From JAIVJM01 sp963816985 (GTDB taxonomy: Bacteria > Acidobacteriota > Blastocatellia > Pyrinomonadales > Pyrinomonadaceae), in the NCBI GenBank assembly GCA_963816985.1, contig CAWFMF010000004.1, positions 4,030,001-4,094,000 on the forward strand: a stretch of DNA of 64,000 nucleotides. The letters are read 5' to 3'. Below the pieces are notes generated by a model. That model was not told where the DNA came from. It was given only the letters and a program-made list of their open reading frames with translations, and did no database searches. Within the stretch, counting starts at the first letter, position 1. Each line of letters starts with the position of its first letter. Positions 36,309 to 45,986 of the stretch are shown piece by piece. Position numbers and translations under genes: made by a program.

Positions 36309-37465
36309 CCGGCGGCGTACCCGGAAGCCCAAGCCCACTGGAAGTTGAAGCCGCCGAGGTGGCCCGTCACGTCCACGACTTCGCCGATGAAGAAGAGGCC
36401 GGGCACGTTCCTCGCTTCCAACGTCTTTGACGAAAGCTCGTTTGTGTCCACTCCGCCCTTCGTCACCTCCGCCTTCTGAAAGCCTTCCGTCCCGGCGGGC
36501 GAGACGTGCCAGCCGTTGAGTTCATGCGCGATTGTCTTGAGTTCATTTTCCGTGTAGCTCCGCAGAGGCTTCGACGGCGCATACAGCTCGCACCAACGCT
36601 GCGCGAAACGCTTCGGCAAATGAAAGCCGAGCAGCGTCGCCAGCTCCGCGCCGCCCTCGCGCCTCTCCTTAAGCAGTTCGTAGGCGTCGAGCCCCGGCAG
36701 AAGGTCTATGTCGAGCGCCTCGCCGCGCGTCCAGTAGGAAGAGATTTGGAGGATGGCCGGGCCGCTCAAGCCCCGGTGCGTGACGAGGATGTTCTCGACG
36801 AACTCCGCCCCGCCGCAGCCGACGCGCGAGGGCACGGAGACGCCGCTCAGTGGCCGGAAGCTCTCCAACTCGCGCGGGGCCAGTGTGAGCGGGACGAGCG
36901 CGGGCGTCGGCTGCACGATCTTCAAACCGAACTGCCGCGCGAGTCTGTAGCCGAAGTCCGTCGCGCCCAACTTCGGGATGGAGAGCCCGCCGGTGGCGAC
37001 GACGAGCGATTCAGACGTGAACGTGCCCCGATTCGTCTCGACCGTAAAAGACGAATCGCGCCTCACGCCCAAGACCTGACAGCTCGTGCGAATCTCGACG
37101 CCCGCCTGCTCGCACTCGCGGAGCAGCATCGAGATGATGAGCCGAGAGCTTTCATCGCAGAACAACTGTCCGAGCTTCTTCTCGTGATAACGGATGCGGT
37201 GCTTTTCCACGAGCGCGATGAAGTCGGCGGGCGTGTAGCGCGCGAGCGCGGACTTGGCGAAGTGCGGGTTCGCGGAGAGAAAGTCCTGCGGCGTCGTGTA
37301 AAGGTTCGTGAAGTTGCAGCGGCCCCCGCCCGAAATCTCTATCTTCTTCCCAACCCTGTCGGCGTGCTCCAACACGAGGACACTGCGCCCGCGCCGCCCC
37401 GCCTCAATCGCGCACATCAGCCCCGCCGCGCCGCCGCCGATGATGATGACCTCAGTCTTCGTCAT
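36296..37465 (-). CDS. FAD-dependent oxidoreductase, HI0933/YhiN family
   Basis: A 389-residue flavoprotein. The dinucleotide motif IIIGGGAAGLMCAIEAGRRG opens the protein. KIEISGGGRCNFTN and the end segment GLFFIGEVVDVTGHLGGFNFQWAWASG are diagnostic for the YhiN/HI0933 family, whose members bind FAD but have an uncertain physiological reaction. The gene is directly downstream of the tesA-like gene on the same strand, with no gap. Confidence 0.88.
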   Translation of the reverse strand: MTKTEVIIIGGGAAGLMCAIEAGRRGRSVLVLEHADRVGKKIEISGGGRCNFTNLYTTPQDFLSANPHFAKSALARYTPADFIALVEKHRIRYHEKKLGQLFCDESSRLIISMLLRECEQAGVEIRTSCQVLGVRRDSSFTVETNRGTFTSESLVVATGGLSIPKLGATDFGYRLARQFGLKIVQPTPALVPLTLAPRELESFRPLSGVSVPSRVGCGGAEFVENILVTHRGLSGPAILQISSYWTRGEALDIDLLPGLDAYELLKERREGGAELATLLGFHLPKRFAQRWCELYAPSKPLRSYTENELKTIAHELNGWHVSPAGTEGFQKAEVTKGGVDTNELSSKTLEARNVPGLFFIGEVVDVTGHLGGFNFQWAWASGYAAGQSV

Positions 37466-38149
37466 TCATCGTTTGTCCTCTTCGAGCAGTGGCTTGAGAT
37501 GCTTATAGACCGTATCGGCGACGATCTTCGTGCCCTCGGCGTTGGGGTGGACGCCGTCGTCGAGGTTGAGGTCGCGTTTCCCGGCGACGTCTTCGAGGAA
37601 GAAGGGGATGAGCGGGACGCCGTGCTCCGAGGCGAGCGACTTGAAGGTCTCGTCAATCTCGCGGAGGTAAGAGTCGCCCGCGTTCGTCGTCGTGTACATC
37701 CCGGCGAGCAGCACCTTCGCATTGCGCGACCGGGCGCGCTCGATGATTTGCGAGAGGTTTTTGCGCGTCTCTTTGACGGGCTGGCCGCGCAGGAAATCGT
37801 TCGCGCCGAGTTCGAGGATGACGAAGCGCACGTCGCCGCCGTCGAGCGACCAATCAATGCGGCGCAGGCCGCCCGCCGAGGTGTCGCCTGAAACTCCCGC
37901 GTTGACGACCTCGTACTTGTAGCCGTCCGCGTCGAGCTTCTGTTGCAGCAGCGACGGGTAACTCTGCTTCGGGTCGAGGCCGTACCCGGCGGTCAGGCTG
38001 TCGCCGAAGGCGACGATTTTAGGTAAAGTCTGTGCGGGAGTGGCGGCGGGCGCGGGCGCAGGCTCCGGCGTGCTACTCGCCGAGTCGTTACCGCATCCAA
38101 ACAGGAAGACGGCGGAGAGAAAGACGAGTCCGGGTAAAAATATCTTCAT
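37466..38149 (-). CDS. tesA: Arylesterase / lysophospholipase L1 (SGNH hydrolase) lipoprotein
   Basis: A 227-residue SGNH hydrolase with the N-terminal lipobox LFGC, so probably lipid-anchored in the periplasm. Block I is IVAFGDSLTAGYGL with the catalytic Ser, block III is ELGANDFLRG, and block V is DDGVHPNAEG with the catalytic Asp-His. The divergent neighbours are YbbA- and YbbP-like, the same cluster as in Escherichia coli, which supports TesA. Its ATG overlaps the ATG of the divergent ABC gene (CATG), so the two share no intergenic promoter region. Confidence 0.88.
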   Translation of the reverse strand: MKIFLPGLVFLSAVFLFGCGNDSASSTPEPAPAPAATPAQTLPKIVAFGDSLTAGYGLDPKQSYPSLLQQKLDADGYKYEVVNAGVSGDTSAGGLRRIDWSLDGGDVRFVILELGANDFLRGQPVKETRKNLSQIIERARSRNAKVLLAGMYTTTNAGDSYLREIDETFKSLASEHGVPLIPFFLEDVAGKRDLNLDDGVHPNAEGTKIVADTVYKHLKPLLEEDKR

Positions 38150-38870
38150 GATTGAATTATACAATGTCTCGAAAACTGTGCAGTCCGGCGCGGAGGCCCT
38201 GACCATCCTCCACGAGCTTGACTTGAACATCCCCGACGGGCAGTTCGCCTCCATCGTCGGGCCTTCGGGGAGCGGCAAGTCAACGCTGCTCGGCCTCGTC
38301 GCGGGGCTCGACGCCCCGACCGGCGGGCGCATCCTCATTGACGGCGAAGACATCACGCGCATGGGCGAGGACGCTCTGGCGCACTTGCGGAGCCGCAAGG
38401 TCGGCTTCGTCTTCCAGTCGTTCCACCTCATCCCCTCGATGACGGCGCTCGAAAACATCCTCGCGCCGCTTGAGATTGCGGGCCGCGCGGGCGCGCTCGC
38501 GCGGGCGCGAAAGCTGCTCGAAGACACGGGGCTCACGGCGCGCGCGCATCATTACCCTTCGCAGCTTTCGGGCGGCGAGCAGCAGCGCGTCGCCGTCGCG
38601 CGCGCCTTCGCCAACGACCCGTCCATCCTCCTCGCCGACGAGCCGACCGGCAACCTCGACACGCGCAACGGCGCGCACGTCTTCGACCTCATGCTTGAGA
38701 TGAACCGGCAGAGAGGCGCGACGCTCATCCTCGTCACACACGACCACGAGCTGGCCGCGCGCGCCGACCGGCGCATCTCTCTGCGCGACGGGCGCGTTGT
38801 TGACGACACGCTCCGCGAAGCGGAGGCCGAAAACGTTTCTACCGAAGAGATGGAGGCGGCGCGACCGTGA
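38148..38870 (+). CDS. ybbA: ABC transporter ATP-binding protein, YbbA-like
   Basis: A 240-residue ATPase with Walker A SIVGPSGSGKST, signature LSGGEQQRVAVARA and Walker B ILLADEPTGNLDT. The family is the LolD/MacB type that drives FtsX-like permeases, not substrate import. The permease follows with overlapping codons (GTGA). The start codon overlaps that of the divergent tesA-like gene. A longer frame to 38040 exists but lies in the reverse complement of tesA. Confidence 0.92.
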   Translation: MIELYNVSKTVQSGAEALTILHELDLNIPDGQFASIVGPSGSGKSTLLGLVAGLDAPTGGRILIDGEDITRMGEDALAHLRSRKVGFVFQSFHLIPSMTALENILAPLEIAGRAGALARARKLLEDTGLTARAHHYPSQLSGGEQQRVAVARAFANDPSILLADEPTGNLDTRNGAHVFDLMLEMNRQRGATLILVTHDHELAARADRRISLRDGRVVDDTLREAEAENVSTEEMEAARP

Positions 38871-41395
38871 CCTTCATCTTCAACCTCGCGCGGCGCGAGC
38901 TGCGCGCTTCGTGGAAACGTCTGCTCTTCTTCTTCCTCTGCATCGGCATCGGCGTGGGGAGCATCGTCGCGCTGCGCTCACTGATTCAGAACGTCAACCG
39001 CGCGGTCGTGGGCGAGGCGCGGCAGCTTTTGACCGCCGACGCACAGGTGGACACGACGCGCGAGTGGTCGCCCGAAGCGCTCGCCAAGATTGAAGCGGTC
39101 GCGCGTCCGCCGCTCGTCGAGGCGAGGACGGAGACCATCGAGGCGGCGACGATGCTCAGGCCCGCAGACGATGCGCAGGCGGGCGCGCTGATGGTCGAAC
39201 TCAAAGGCATCGAGCCGCCGTTCCCTTTCTACGGCGACTTCCTTCTCGCCGACGGCACGCGCTTCGACCACGCGCTGCTGAAAGGCGACGGCGCGGTGGT
39301 CGCGCCGCTTCTGCTCGAACGCCTCTCGCTCAAAGTCGGCGACCGCGTGAGGCTCGGCGAGAAGACGTTCGAGATTCGCGGCGTGACGCGGCAGGAGCCG
39401 GGGAGCGGCGGCGGCTTCCGCATGGGGCCGCGTGTCTTCGTCGCGCGAGAGGGCTTGGAGAGCGCGGGCCTGACGGGCTTCGGCAGCCGCGCGCGCCGGA
39501 AGATGCTCTTCAAAGTCCCCGAAGGGAGGCTCGAAGAGTTAGTTAAAAAACTGCGCGCGGAGATGGGCGGCAACCTCTACAACGTGCGCTCTTACAGGGA
39601 GTCGGAAGAGAACCTCGGCGAGCAGTTCCGGCGCGCGGAGAACTATCTCTCGTTGACGGGACTCGTCGTCCTCGTGCTCGGCGGCATCGGCGTCTCTTCC
39701 GTGACGCGCGTCTTCATCGAGCAGAAAAAGAAGACCATCGCCATCCTCAAGTGCGTGGGCGGGACGGGACGGAAGCTGACGGCGGCGTATCTCGCGCAGG
39801 TCGTCGTGCTCGGCGTCGCGGGGAGCATCTTCGGCGTCGCGCTCGCCAAGCTCGGTCTGATGTTCGCGGGCGCGCGCTTCAGCGAGAGCCTGCCGCCGGG
39901 CGTGAGCTACGACTTGAGCGCGGGCGCGGTCGCGCAAGGGGCGGGGCTCGGCCTTCTCGTCTCGATACTCTTCTCGGCGCTCCCGCTTTTGCGCATCCGC
40001 CACATCAAGCCGAACACGCTTTTGCGCGAGGCCGAAGAGTCCGCGCCGCGAAGGAGGTTCGACCCGCTGCGTTGGGGCGTGGCGGCGTGCGTCGTGGTCG
40101 GGCTCGCGGCGCTCACGTCCTGGCAGGCGGGCTCGCCGCGCGTCGGCATCTTCTTTCTCGCGGGGCTCGGTCTGACGGCGGCGCTGCTCTACGCGGCGGC
40201 GTGGGCGCTCATCTCGCTCGTGCGGCGGGCGCGACACCTCAACTCGTTCGCCGTCAGGCAGGGGGTCAACAGCCTGCACCGGCCCGGCAACCAGACGCGC
40301 GTCATCGTCATGGCCGTGGGCCTCGGCACGTTCCTCGTAATGGCGATTCTCTCGCTCCAATCTAACCTGCTCGACGAGTTCGACCTCACGAAGCGGGGCA
40401 ACATCCCGAACATGTTTTTGATTGACGTGCAGAAGGATCAGGTCGAGGGCGTGCGCGAAATCGTGGGGCGTTCGACGGGCGCGACCGCCGAGCTGATACC
40501 GACCGTGCGCACGCGCATCGTCGCCGTCAACGGGCGCGAGGTTGACCTCGAAGCCGCCGAGATGCGGCGCGAGCGCGGGCGTCTGGGGCGCGAGTACGTC
40601 GTCACTTACCGCCCACGGCTCGAATTTAACGAAGCGATTGTGGCCGGGAAATTTTGGGACGAGTCGCCGTCACAAGAGCCGGAAGTTTCGGTCGAGGAGG
40701 GGATGCTCGGCGTGGCCGGGCTCGACGTGGGCGGAACGCTGACCTTCGACATTCAGGGAAGGAAAGTCACGGCGCGCGTGACGAGCGTGAGGCGCGTGGA
40801 CTGGCGCAACTCTCGGACGGGCTTCCTCGTCCTCTTCCGTCCGGGCTCTTTGGAGAACGCGCCGCAGACCTTCATCGGGGCGATTGACGGCCCGCCGGAC
40901 GAGCCCGCGCGCTCAAGGTTTCAGAGGGAGCTGGTTGACCGCTTCCCGAACGTGAGCGTGATTGACGTGGCCGACATCGTGCGCGGCGTCAACCGCATCC
41001 TCTCGAACATCACGCTCGCCGTGAGCTTCATCGGCGGGTTCGTCTTCCTGAGCGGCGTGCTCATCCTCGTCGGCTCGATAGCGATGACGAAGTTCCAGCG
41101 CGTCTACGAAGCGGCGGTCTTAAAGACGCTCGGCGCGAAGCGCAAGGTCTTGCTCGCCGTCATGCTCGTCGAGTACGGGTTGCTCGGTCTGGTCGCGGGC
41201 GTCATCGGCGCGCTCGCCTCGAACGCGCTCTCCTACGCGGTGGCGCGCTTCGTCTTCGAGATTCCGTGGAAGTTCGCTTCGGCGGTCAACCTCTGGGGCG
41301 TCGCCGGGACGGTCTTGCTCGTCGGCGCGGTCGGCGCGCTTTCGAGCTTCGACGTGCTGACGCGCAAGCCGCTCGGCATCCTCCGCGCGCAGTAG
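38867..41395 (+). CDS. ybbP: FtsX-like permease, YbbP-like
   Basis: An 842-residue membrane protein with two FtsX-type domains. Membrane segments are at the N-terminus, around residues 270-370 (FVVLVLGGIGVSSVTRVFI-like), at about 410-460 and in the C-terminal 130 residues, with large periplasmic loops between them. The start is GTG overlapping the stop of ybbA. With YbbA it should form a mechanotransmission-type ABC system acting on the envelope, possibly with the TesA-like lipoprotein. Confidence 0.9.
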   Translation: MTFIFNLARRELRASWKRLLFFFLCIGIGVGSIVALRSLIQNVNRAVVGEARQLLTADAQVDTTREWSPEALAKIEAVARPPLVEARTETIEAATMLRPADDAQAGALMVELKGIEPPFPFYGDFLLADGTRFDHALLKGDGAVVAPLLLERLSLKVGDRVRLGEKTFEIRGVTRQEPGSGGGFRMGPRVFVAREGLESAGLTGFGSRARRKMLFKVPEGRLEELVKKLRAEMGGNLYNVRSYRESEENLGEQFRRAENYLSLTGLVVLVLGGIGVSSVTRVFIEQKKKTIAILKCVGGTGRKLTAAYLAQVVVLGVAGSIFGVALAKLGLMFAGARFSESLPPGVSYDLSAGAVAQGAGLGLLVSILFSALPLLRIRHIKPNTLLREAEESAPRRRFDPLRWGVAACVVVGLAALTSWQAGSPRVGIFFLAGLGLTAALLYAAAWALISLVRRARHLNSFAVRQGVNSLHRPGNQTRVIVMAVGLGTFLVMAILSLQSNLLDEFDLTKRGNIPNMFLIDVQKDQVEGVREIVGRSTGATAELIPTVRTRIVAVNGREVDLEAAEMRRERGRLGREYVVTYRPRLEFNEAIVAGKFWDESPSQEPEVSVEEGMLGVAGLDVGGTLTFDIQGRKVTARVTSVRRVDWRNSRTGFLVLFRPGSLENAPQTFIGAIDGPPDEPARSRFQRELVDRFPNVSVIDVADIVRGVNRILSNITLAVSFIGGFVFLSGVLILVGSIAMTKFQRVYEAAVLKTLGAKRKVLLAVMLVEYGLLGLVAGVIGALASNALSYAVARFVFEIPWKFASAVNLWGVAGTVLLVGAVGALSSFDVLTRKPLGILRAQ

Positions 41396-41409
41396 TTGGA
41401 GGCGCGGGG

Positions 41410-42699
41410 CTACCGGCGTGGCCGGTTGTCGGTCACGAGGAAGCCGGGGTTGTTGCCGAAGACCGTGCCGCGCGTCTCGCCGCTGATGACGAGCCGCCCG
41501 TCCGAGGGGCCGTGGCCCGTCCAGTGGTTCGTGTTGCCCTCGATGCGGCTGTTGCCGTAGACGTTGACGACGATGAAGCCGGGGACGCCGCCGCCGCCCA
41601 CGTCAATCATGTAATTGTTCAAGACCTGAAGGTTCGCGCCCTCCATGTTGAGCCCCGCCTGACCCATCCGCGTGATGCGGTTGTTGACGACCCGCACGTC
41701 CTTCATCGTCCCGCCGAAGACGTAGACGCCGTTGCTCATCTTGTTCGTCACCTTCGTCGGCGTGTTGTAGCCGCCGATGATGGTGTTGCCTTCGACGAGG
41801 ATGTTGCCGACGTGCGGCGTCCCGGTCGTCGCCTGTACGACGATGCCGTTCCCGGCGGTATCCATCTCGGAGTCTTTGCCGTCAATGAAGTTGTTGCGGA
41901 TGATGACGTTCTCCAGACGGTCGGTGGCTATGTTGGGTTCGAGGTCGATGGTCGTCGAGCCGGGGCCTCCGGCCTGACCGGGCGCGATGAAGCGGTTATT
42001 CTCGAAGAGAATGTTCCGGCCATTGACGAGCGCGAGGTTCTGCGAGGCGACGCGCGTGAAGAGACAATTCACGACCTTCGAGCCCTCGGCCCAGTTGCCG
42101 TAGACGGAGGAGCCGCCGTACTGGATGCCGATGGAGCGCGTGCCGTTGATCCAGACCTTATCCACCGTGCAGCGCGAGCAGTTGCCCAAAGAGATGGCCT
42201 GATGCGCGGAGTTGAAGCTGGGGTTCGCGCCGCGCACCTGAAAGTCTCGGAGCGTGAGGTCGGAGTCGGCGTCGCCGTTGCGCTGCGCGTTGTGGTAAGC
42301 GCTGATGACGGTGAACTGATCCTTGGCCGTGGATTCGAGGATGATGGTGTTGTCCCACCCCGCGCCGACGAGCGACGAGCGCGGCTTGAGCAGTATTGGG
42401 TGCATCGGCGTGACGGGCGCGTAAGTCCCGGCTTCGAGCCGCAGCGTGTGACCGGAGGAGATGATGATCTGCGTCGAGATGCGTCCGCCGCCGCGCGCGA
42501 CTATCTCGCCCGCCGCCGCGCCGAGCGACTTGTCGGCGGCGTTGATGCGCGCGCCGAGGTCTGCGCCGGGGAACTGGTCGGCGTAGACCACTCGACCGCC
42601 CCCCGATGCGCGCGGGCGCACTTGCGCTGAAGTGTTAAAGGCGAACGAGAAGGAGAGAAGGACGGAGAAGGCTACAAGCGAAAATTTGAATCTACTCAT
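41410..42699 (-). CDS. Secreted right-handed beta-helix protein
   Basis: A 429-residue protein with a signal peptide (SVLLSFSFAFNTSAQ). Many short parallel beta-helix turns follow, rich in NN and GN steps such as NRFIAPGQAGG, VIIRNNFIDGKDSE and VVNNRITRMGQAGLN. Such folds belong to polysaccharide lyases, epimerases and tail-spike-like proteins. No catalytic triad can be assigned. It is convergent with ybbP and is probably surface or periplasmic. Confidence 0.8.
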   Translation of the reverse strand: MSRFKFSLVAFSVLLSFSFAFNTSAQVRPRASGGGRVVYADQFPGADLGARINAADKSLGAAAGEIVARGGGRISTQIIISSGHTLRLEAGTYAPVTPMHPILLKPRSSLVGAGWDNTIILESTAKDQFTVISAYHNAQRNGDADSDLTLRDFQVRGANPSFNSAHQAISLGNCSRCTVDKVWINGTRSIGIQYGGSSVYGNWAEGSKVVNCLFTRVASQNLALVNGRNILFENNRFIAPGQAGGPGSTTIDLEPNIATDRLENVIIRNNFIDGKDSEMDTAGNGIVVQATTGTPHVGNILVEGNTIIGGYNTPTKVTNKMSNGVYVFGGTMKDVRVVNNRITRMGQAGLNMEGANLQVLNNYMIDVGGGGVPGFIVVNVYGNSRIEGNTNHWTGHGPSDGRLVISGETRGTVFGNNPGFLVTDNRPRR

Positions 42700-42813
42700 C
42701 GGCGGCTAAATCCCCCCTGCTTCGACGAAATCTACTCGACCACATCAGACGCCCGCGCGGGCGTCCTCACTTTGTTGCGTGGAGGGGGAATCAAGTTGGA
42801 ATTTAACAGATTG

Positions 42814-42892
42814 AAAACAGTACCGCGAGCGGTAGCGAGCGGGTTGAGCATCATCAACGTCAACCCGCTCGCTACCGCTCGCGGTACTGTTT
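42814..42892. repeat. Inverted repeat, copy A2
   Basis: Arms 42814-42848 and 42860-42892 (AAAACAGTACCGCGAGCGGT begins the left arm) are almost identical to the element at 27461-27540. It overlaps the last codon of the TPR gene that ends at 42891. Confidence 0.88.
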
Positions 42893-44045
42893 ATCTAAGC
42901 CACGGCGAGGCGGCGACCTCTTCGAGCCGCCGCAGACGTTCGGATACCTCCGCCGCGCGTGACGAGCATTCGAGCTGTTCGTCAACCCAGTTGCCCACTT
43001 CCTGCGCCGCGAGGTAGGCGGCCCGCGCCTGCTGAAGCTCTCGGTCGGGGCGTGCGGGCTGGCCCGTCCACGGGGTGACATCCGGCGTGTGCGAGATGTC
43101 GAACTCGTCGTCGCGTTGCGACAGATGCGCGGCGGCGCGGGCGCGCGCGAGGTGGAAGTCGCCTCGGAGGAGCTGGAAGGCATAGCGTTCGTGGCCGCTC
43201 TCGGAACGTCGCAAGGGTGCGAGCCGCGCGAGCACTTCACGTGCGCGGTGGTGCTCGCCCGCGACGATGAAGGCGCGCGCGAGGGCGGCGTGCGCGGCGT
43301 AGCGTTCCTCGCCCCAGTCGGCGATTTCGGCGAACTGCACGGCCTGCCGCGCGCTGTCCACGGCGGCGTCGAGCGAGCCGTCGAGGCGCGAGACGCTTGA
43401 GCTGAGCGTGTGGTACTCGACGCGCACCATCGTCTGGTTCGACTCGTCGTGCTTCGACCAGTTGTTGAGGTGCGCCCGCGCCTTGTACGCCTCGCCGCGC
43501 GCGAGGTGGATTCTGACGAGGGTGCTGATGTGCGTCGTCGCGTAGTGGTTCGGGCAGTCGTCGTCCCTGAGCGTCCAGCCTTCCAGCGCGGCGCGCAAGG
43601 CTTCGTCGAGCATCCCGCGCGCGAGCAGGAGTTCGGCCTTCATGTTGAGAATCCGGCTCTTCCACGAAGACCCGCCCGAAGCGCGGTAGAAGCTCTCGGC
43701 CTCGGCGTAGTTCCGCTCGATGGTCTGGAGTCTGACCGGCAAGTCCAGAGCGATGCGGAAGTGGTCGGTCATGTTCCCGTAGACGCAGCAGGAAGGAACC
43801 TTCGAGTTGCGCTTGAGCGGCGTGAGGACGGCGAGCGCCTCGCGCAGTCGGCTCGTGGCCTTGAACGAGTGGGCGGCGTTGCGGCGGAAGATGGCGACGT
43901 ACCTGCCGCCGATGAGTTCGTCCGACGCGCGCTCGGCGAGGCCGTAAGCCTCCTCATAGAGCGCCGCCGCCTGCCGGTACTGGCCGTTCTCGCGCGCCGT
44001 CTTCCCGGCCACGTAGAGCGAATGGATTTTGCCGTAGTCCGTCAT
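42891..44045 (-). CDS. TPR-rich protein, possible Hsp90 partner
   Basis: A 384-residue soluble protein made of TPR-like helices, such as AGKTARENGQYRQAAALYEEA, SLDAAVDSARQAVQFAEIAD and HAALARAFIVAGEHHRAREV. No signal peptide is present. It is the third gene of a minus-strand set after a small conserved protein and an Hsp90, only 30 bases from the Hsp90 stop. Eukaryotic Hsp90 works with TPR co-chaperones, so a linked role is attractive but is inference. The stop codon lies at the edge of a repeat hairpin. Confidence 0.72.
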   Translation of the reverse strand: MTDYGKIHSLYVAGKTARENGQYRQAAALYEEAYGLAERASDELIGGRYVAIFRRNAAHSFKATSRLREALAVLTPLKRNSKVPSCCVYGNMTDHFRIALDLPVRLQTIERNYAEAESFYRASGGSSWKSRILNMKAELLLARGMLDEALRAALEGWTLRDDDCPNHYATTHISTLVRIHLARGEAYKARAHLNNWSKHDESNQTMVRVEYHTLSSSVSRLDGSLDAAVDSARQAVQFAEIADWGEERYAAHAALARAFIVAGEHHRAREVLARLAPLRRSESGHERYAFQLLRGDFHLARARAAAHLSQRDDEFDISHTPDVTPWTGQPARPDRELQQARAAYLAAQEVGNWVDEQLECSSRAAEVSERLRRLEEVAASPWLR

Positions 44046-44075
44046 CTCCGTTTCCCGCCCGCGCTTGAAAAAAAG

Positions 44076-45986
44076 TTAACCGATCAAGTCCAGCTCGTCG
44101 CCCGGCTGGTGCGCGGCCATCGCGTCGCGGTCTTCGAGCATCAGCCCGAAGAGGCGGACGAGGTGCGAGTGAATCGCCTCGGCGCTCGCCTGCGTGAGCA
44201 GGTTGTGCGAGTAGAGCAGGGCGCTGTGGTAGACGCCGAGCATGATCTCGCGCACTAAGGCGTTACCCGTATCGCGCACCGAGAGCTGTTGGACGAGCGG
44301 GTTGTCCACGTTCAGAAGTAAGAACTGCGGGCGGCGTCGGCTCTGCTCAAGAGCCTCGCGCGCGATCTCGTCCATCGCGTCGAGCAGTGAGAGCCCGGCC
44401 AGAACGCCTTGCAGCTTCTCCTCGGCGGCGGTCTCGGCGGTCTGGATGATGACCGCCGGTAAGTCCTCCGGCGAGAAGCGGCGCATCTGCACGCGCACGT
44501 TGCCGACGCCGCGGCGGTAGAGGTGGCCTTCCACGTCGAGTTCCAAAGCGCGGTATCGCTCCTGCTCGTCCGGCTCAAGCCGGAGGAAAAGCTCCGGGTC
44601 GTCGGTCGCGTCCAGACGCTCAAGGCGCACGCGGTCGGCGTGGCGCTCGGCGTACTTCTTCAGAAGCTCCGCCTCGAACGAGTAGCCCGCGTTGATGACC
44701 ACCCACCCGCGCGCGTCGGCGAGGCGGTAGAACTGCGTCGCCGCGCCGCTGTAGGCGAAGTAGTAGATGGGCGCGCGCGCGTCGCCCGCCTTCGGGTCGT
44801 TGAGGCCGAGGTACTGGCGGAGCGACATCTGCCCCCGGCTCGTCTCGAACAAGAGCAGGTCGCCGACCTTCTCGAAGAAGTCGTCGTGGTAGAAGGCCAT
44901 GCCCTTGAGGTGGTAGTGATGCCAGAGGTTGATGCGCGTGAACTTCGCCGGGTCGAACTCGGCGAGGAACGCGAGCCGCCCGACGATGGCGTCGCCGAGC
45001 CGCTCCTGCAACGCCGCGAACGAAGGATGATTGCGCTGGATGTTATCGCGCGCGGCGGTCGGCTGGAGGTCGTGGCTGTCCACGACGCCGCGCACGAACT
45101 TCGCCCACGGCGGCAGGAGCGTCGAGTCGTCCGAGCGAATCAGCATCCTTCGGACGAAGATGTCCACCACGCCGCCCGTGTTCACGTCCGGCACGTGGCG
45201 GTCGGAGATGAAGAGCGCGCCGCGCGCGGCGTAGGGCTCGTCAATCTCGACCGGGATCACGTCGAGCACCATGTCGGGGTAGCGGCGCGTGAGGAAGTCG
45301 CGGTAAGCGGCCTCCTTCGCCTCGTCCGTCGGCCAGACCTTGCGGTGCCACGGCGCGTCCATCGCATTGACCGGCCCCTCGCCGTTCAAAGAGACCGGGA
45401 ACGGGATGAACTCGCAATACTTGATGACGGCTTCCTTCAAACGCTGCTCGTCGAGCATGAAGGTGAAGCCCTCGCCGACCGTGATATGGATTTCGCTGCC
45501 CGCGTCCCGTTTGTCGTCCGGGTACAACTCGCAGTCAATCGAGCCGGAGTTGTGCCACGCGAAGGCTTCCAGACCGCCGAGCTTGCGCGTGCGGACGACG
45601 ACGCGCTCGGCCACGACGAAGGCCGAGAGCATCCCGATGCCGAACTGCCCGATGAGGTCGAAGGCGAGCCGCGCGCCCTGCTCGTCCATCTCGCGGCGGG
45701 TCGCGCCCGTGCCCGAAGAGCCGATGACGGCGAGGAACTCGCGGATGTCCTGCCTGTCCATGCCGATGCCGTTGTCGCGGAAGACGAGCGTGCGCGCCGT
45801 GGGGTCGCACGCGATCTCGATGCGCCCGGCGTGGTCGGGCTCGACCGAGCGGCGGCGCACGATGCTGTCGTTGGCGTTCTGCACCAGCTCGCGGACGAAC
45901 ACGTCCGGCTCGGAGTAGAGGTGCTCGGCGAGCAGTTTGATGAGACCCTCGAAGTTGGTCTCCATCTTGAATCTCTCAGGCTGCAT
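44076..45986 (-). CDS. htpG: Hsp90 family chaperone (HtpG-like)
   Basis: A 636-residue Hsp90. The GHKL ATP site is complete: FVRELVQNANDSI, RDNGIGMDRQDI and LIGQFGIGMLSAFVVAERVVV. The middle domain contains DNIQRNHPSFAAL with the catalytic-loop arginine region. The C-terminal domain is short, ending LMLEDRDAMAAHQPGDELDL without an MEEVD tail. The start at 45986 follows GAGGAGG by nine bases and overlaps the upstream gene. Its place beside a TPR gene and next to the Ro60/tRNA region is notable. Confidence 0.88.
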   Translation of the reverse strand: MQPERFKMETNFEGLIKLLAEHLYSEPDVFVRELVQNANDSIVRRRSVEPDHAGRIEIACDPTARTLVFRDNGIGMDRQDIREFLAVIGSSGTGATRREMDEQGARLAFDLIGQFGIGMLSAFVVAERVVVRTRKLGGLEAFAWHNSGSIDCELYPDDKRDAGSEIHITVGEGFTFMLDEQRLKEAVIKYCEFIPFPVSLNGEGPVNAMDAPWHRKVWPTDEAKEAAYRDFLTRRYPDMVLDVIPVEIDEPYAARGALFISDRHVPDVNTGGVVDIFVRRMLIRSDDSTLLPPWAKFVRGVVDSHDLQPTAARDNIQRNHPSFAALQERLGDAIVGRLAFLAEFDPAKFTRINLWHHYHLKGMAFYHDDFFEKVGDLLLFETSRGQMSLRQYLGLNDPKAGDARAPIYYFAYSGAATQFYRLADARGWVVINAGYSFEAELLKKYAERHADRVRLERLDATDDPELFLRLEPDEQERYRALELDVEGHLYRRGVGNVRVQMRRFSPEDLPAVIIQTAETAAEEKLQGVLAGLSLLDAMDEIAREALEQSRRRPQFLLLNVDNPLVQQLSVRDTGNALVREIMLGVYHSALLYSHNLLTQASAEAIHSHLVRLFGLMLEDRDAMAAHQPGDELDLIG

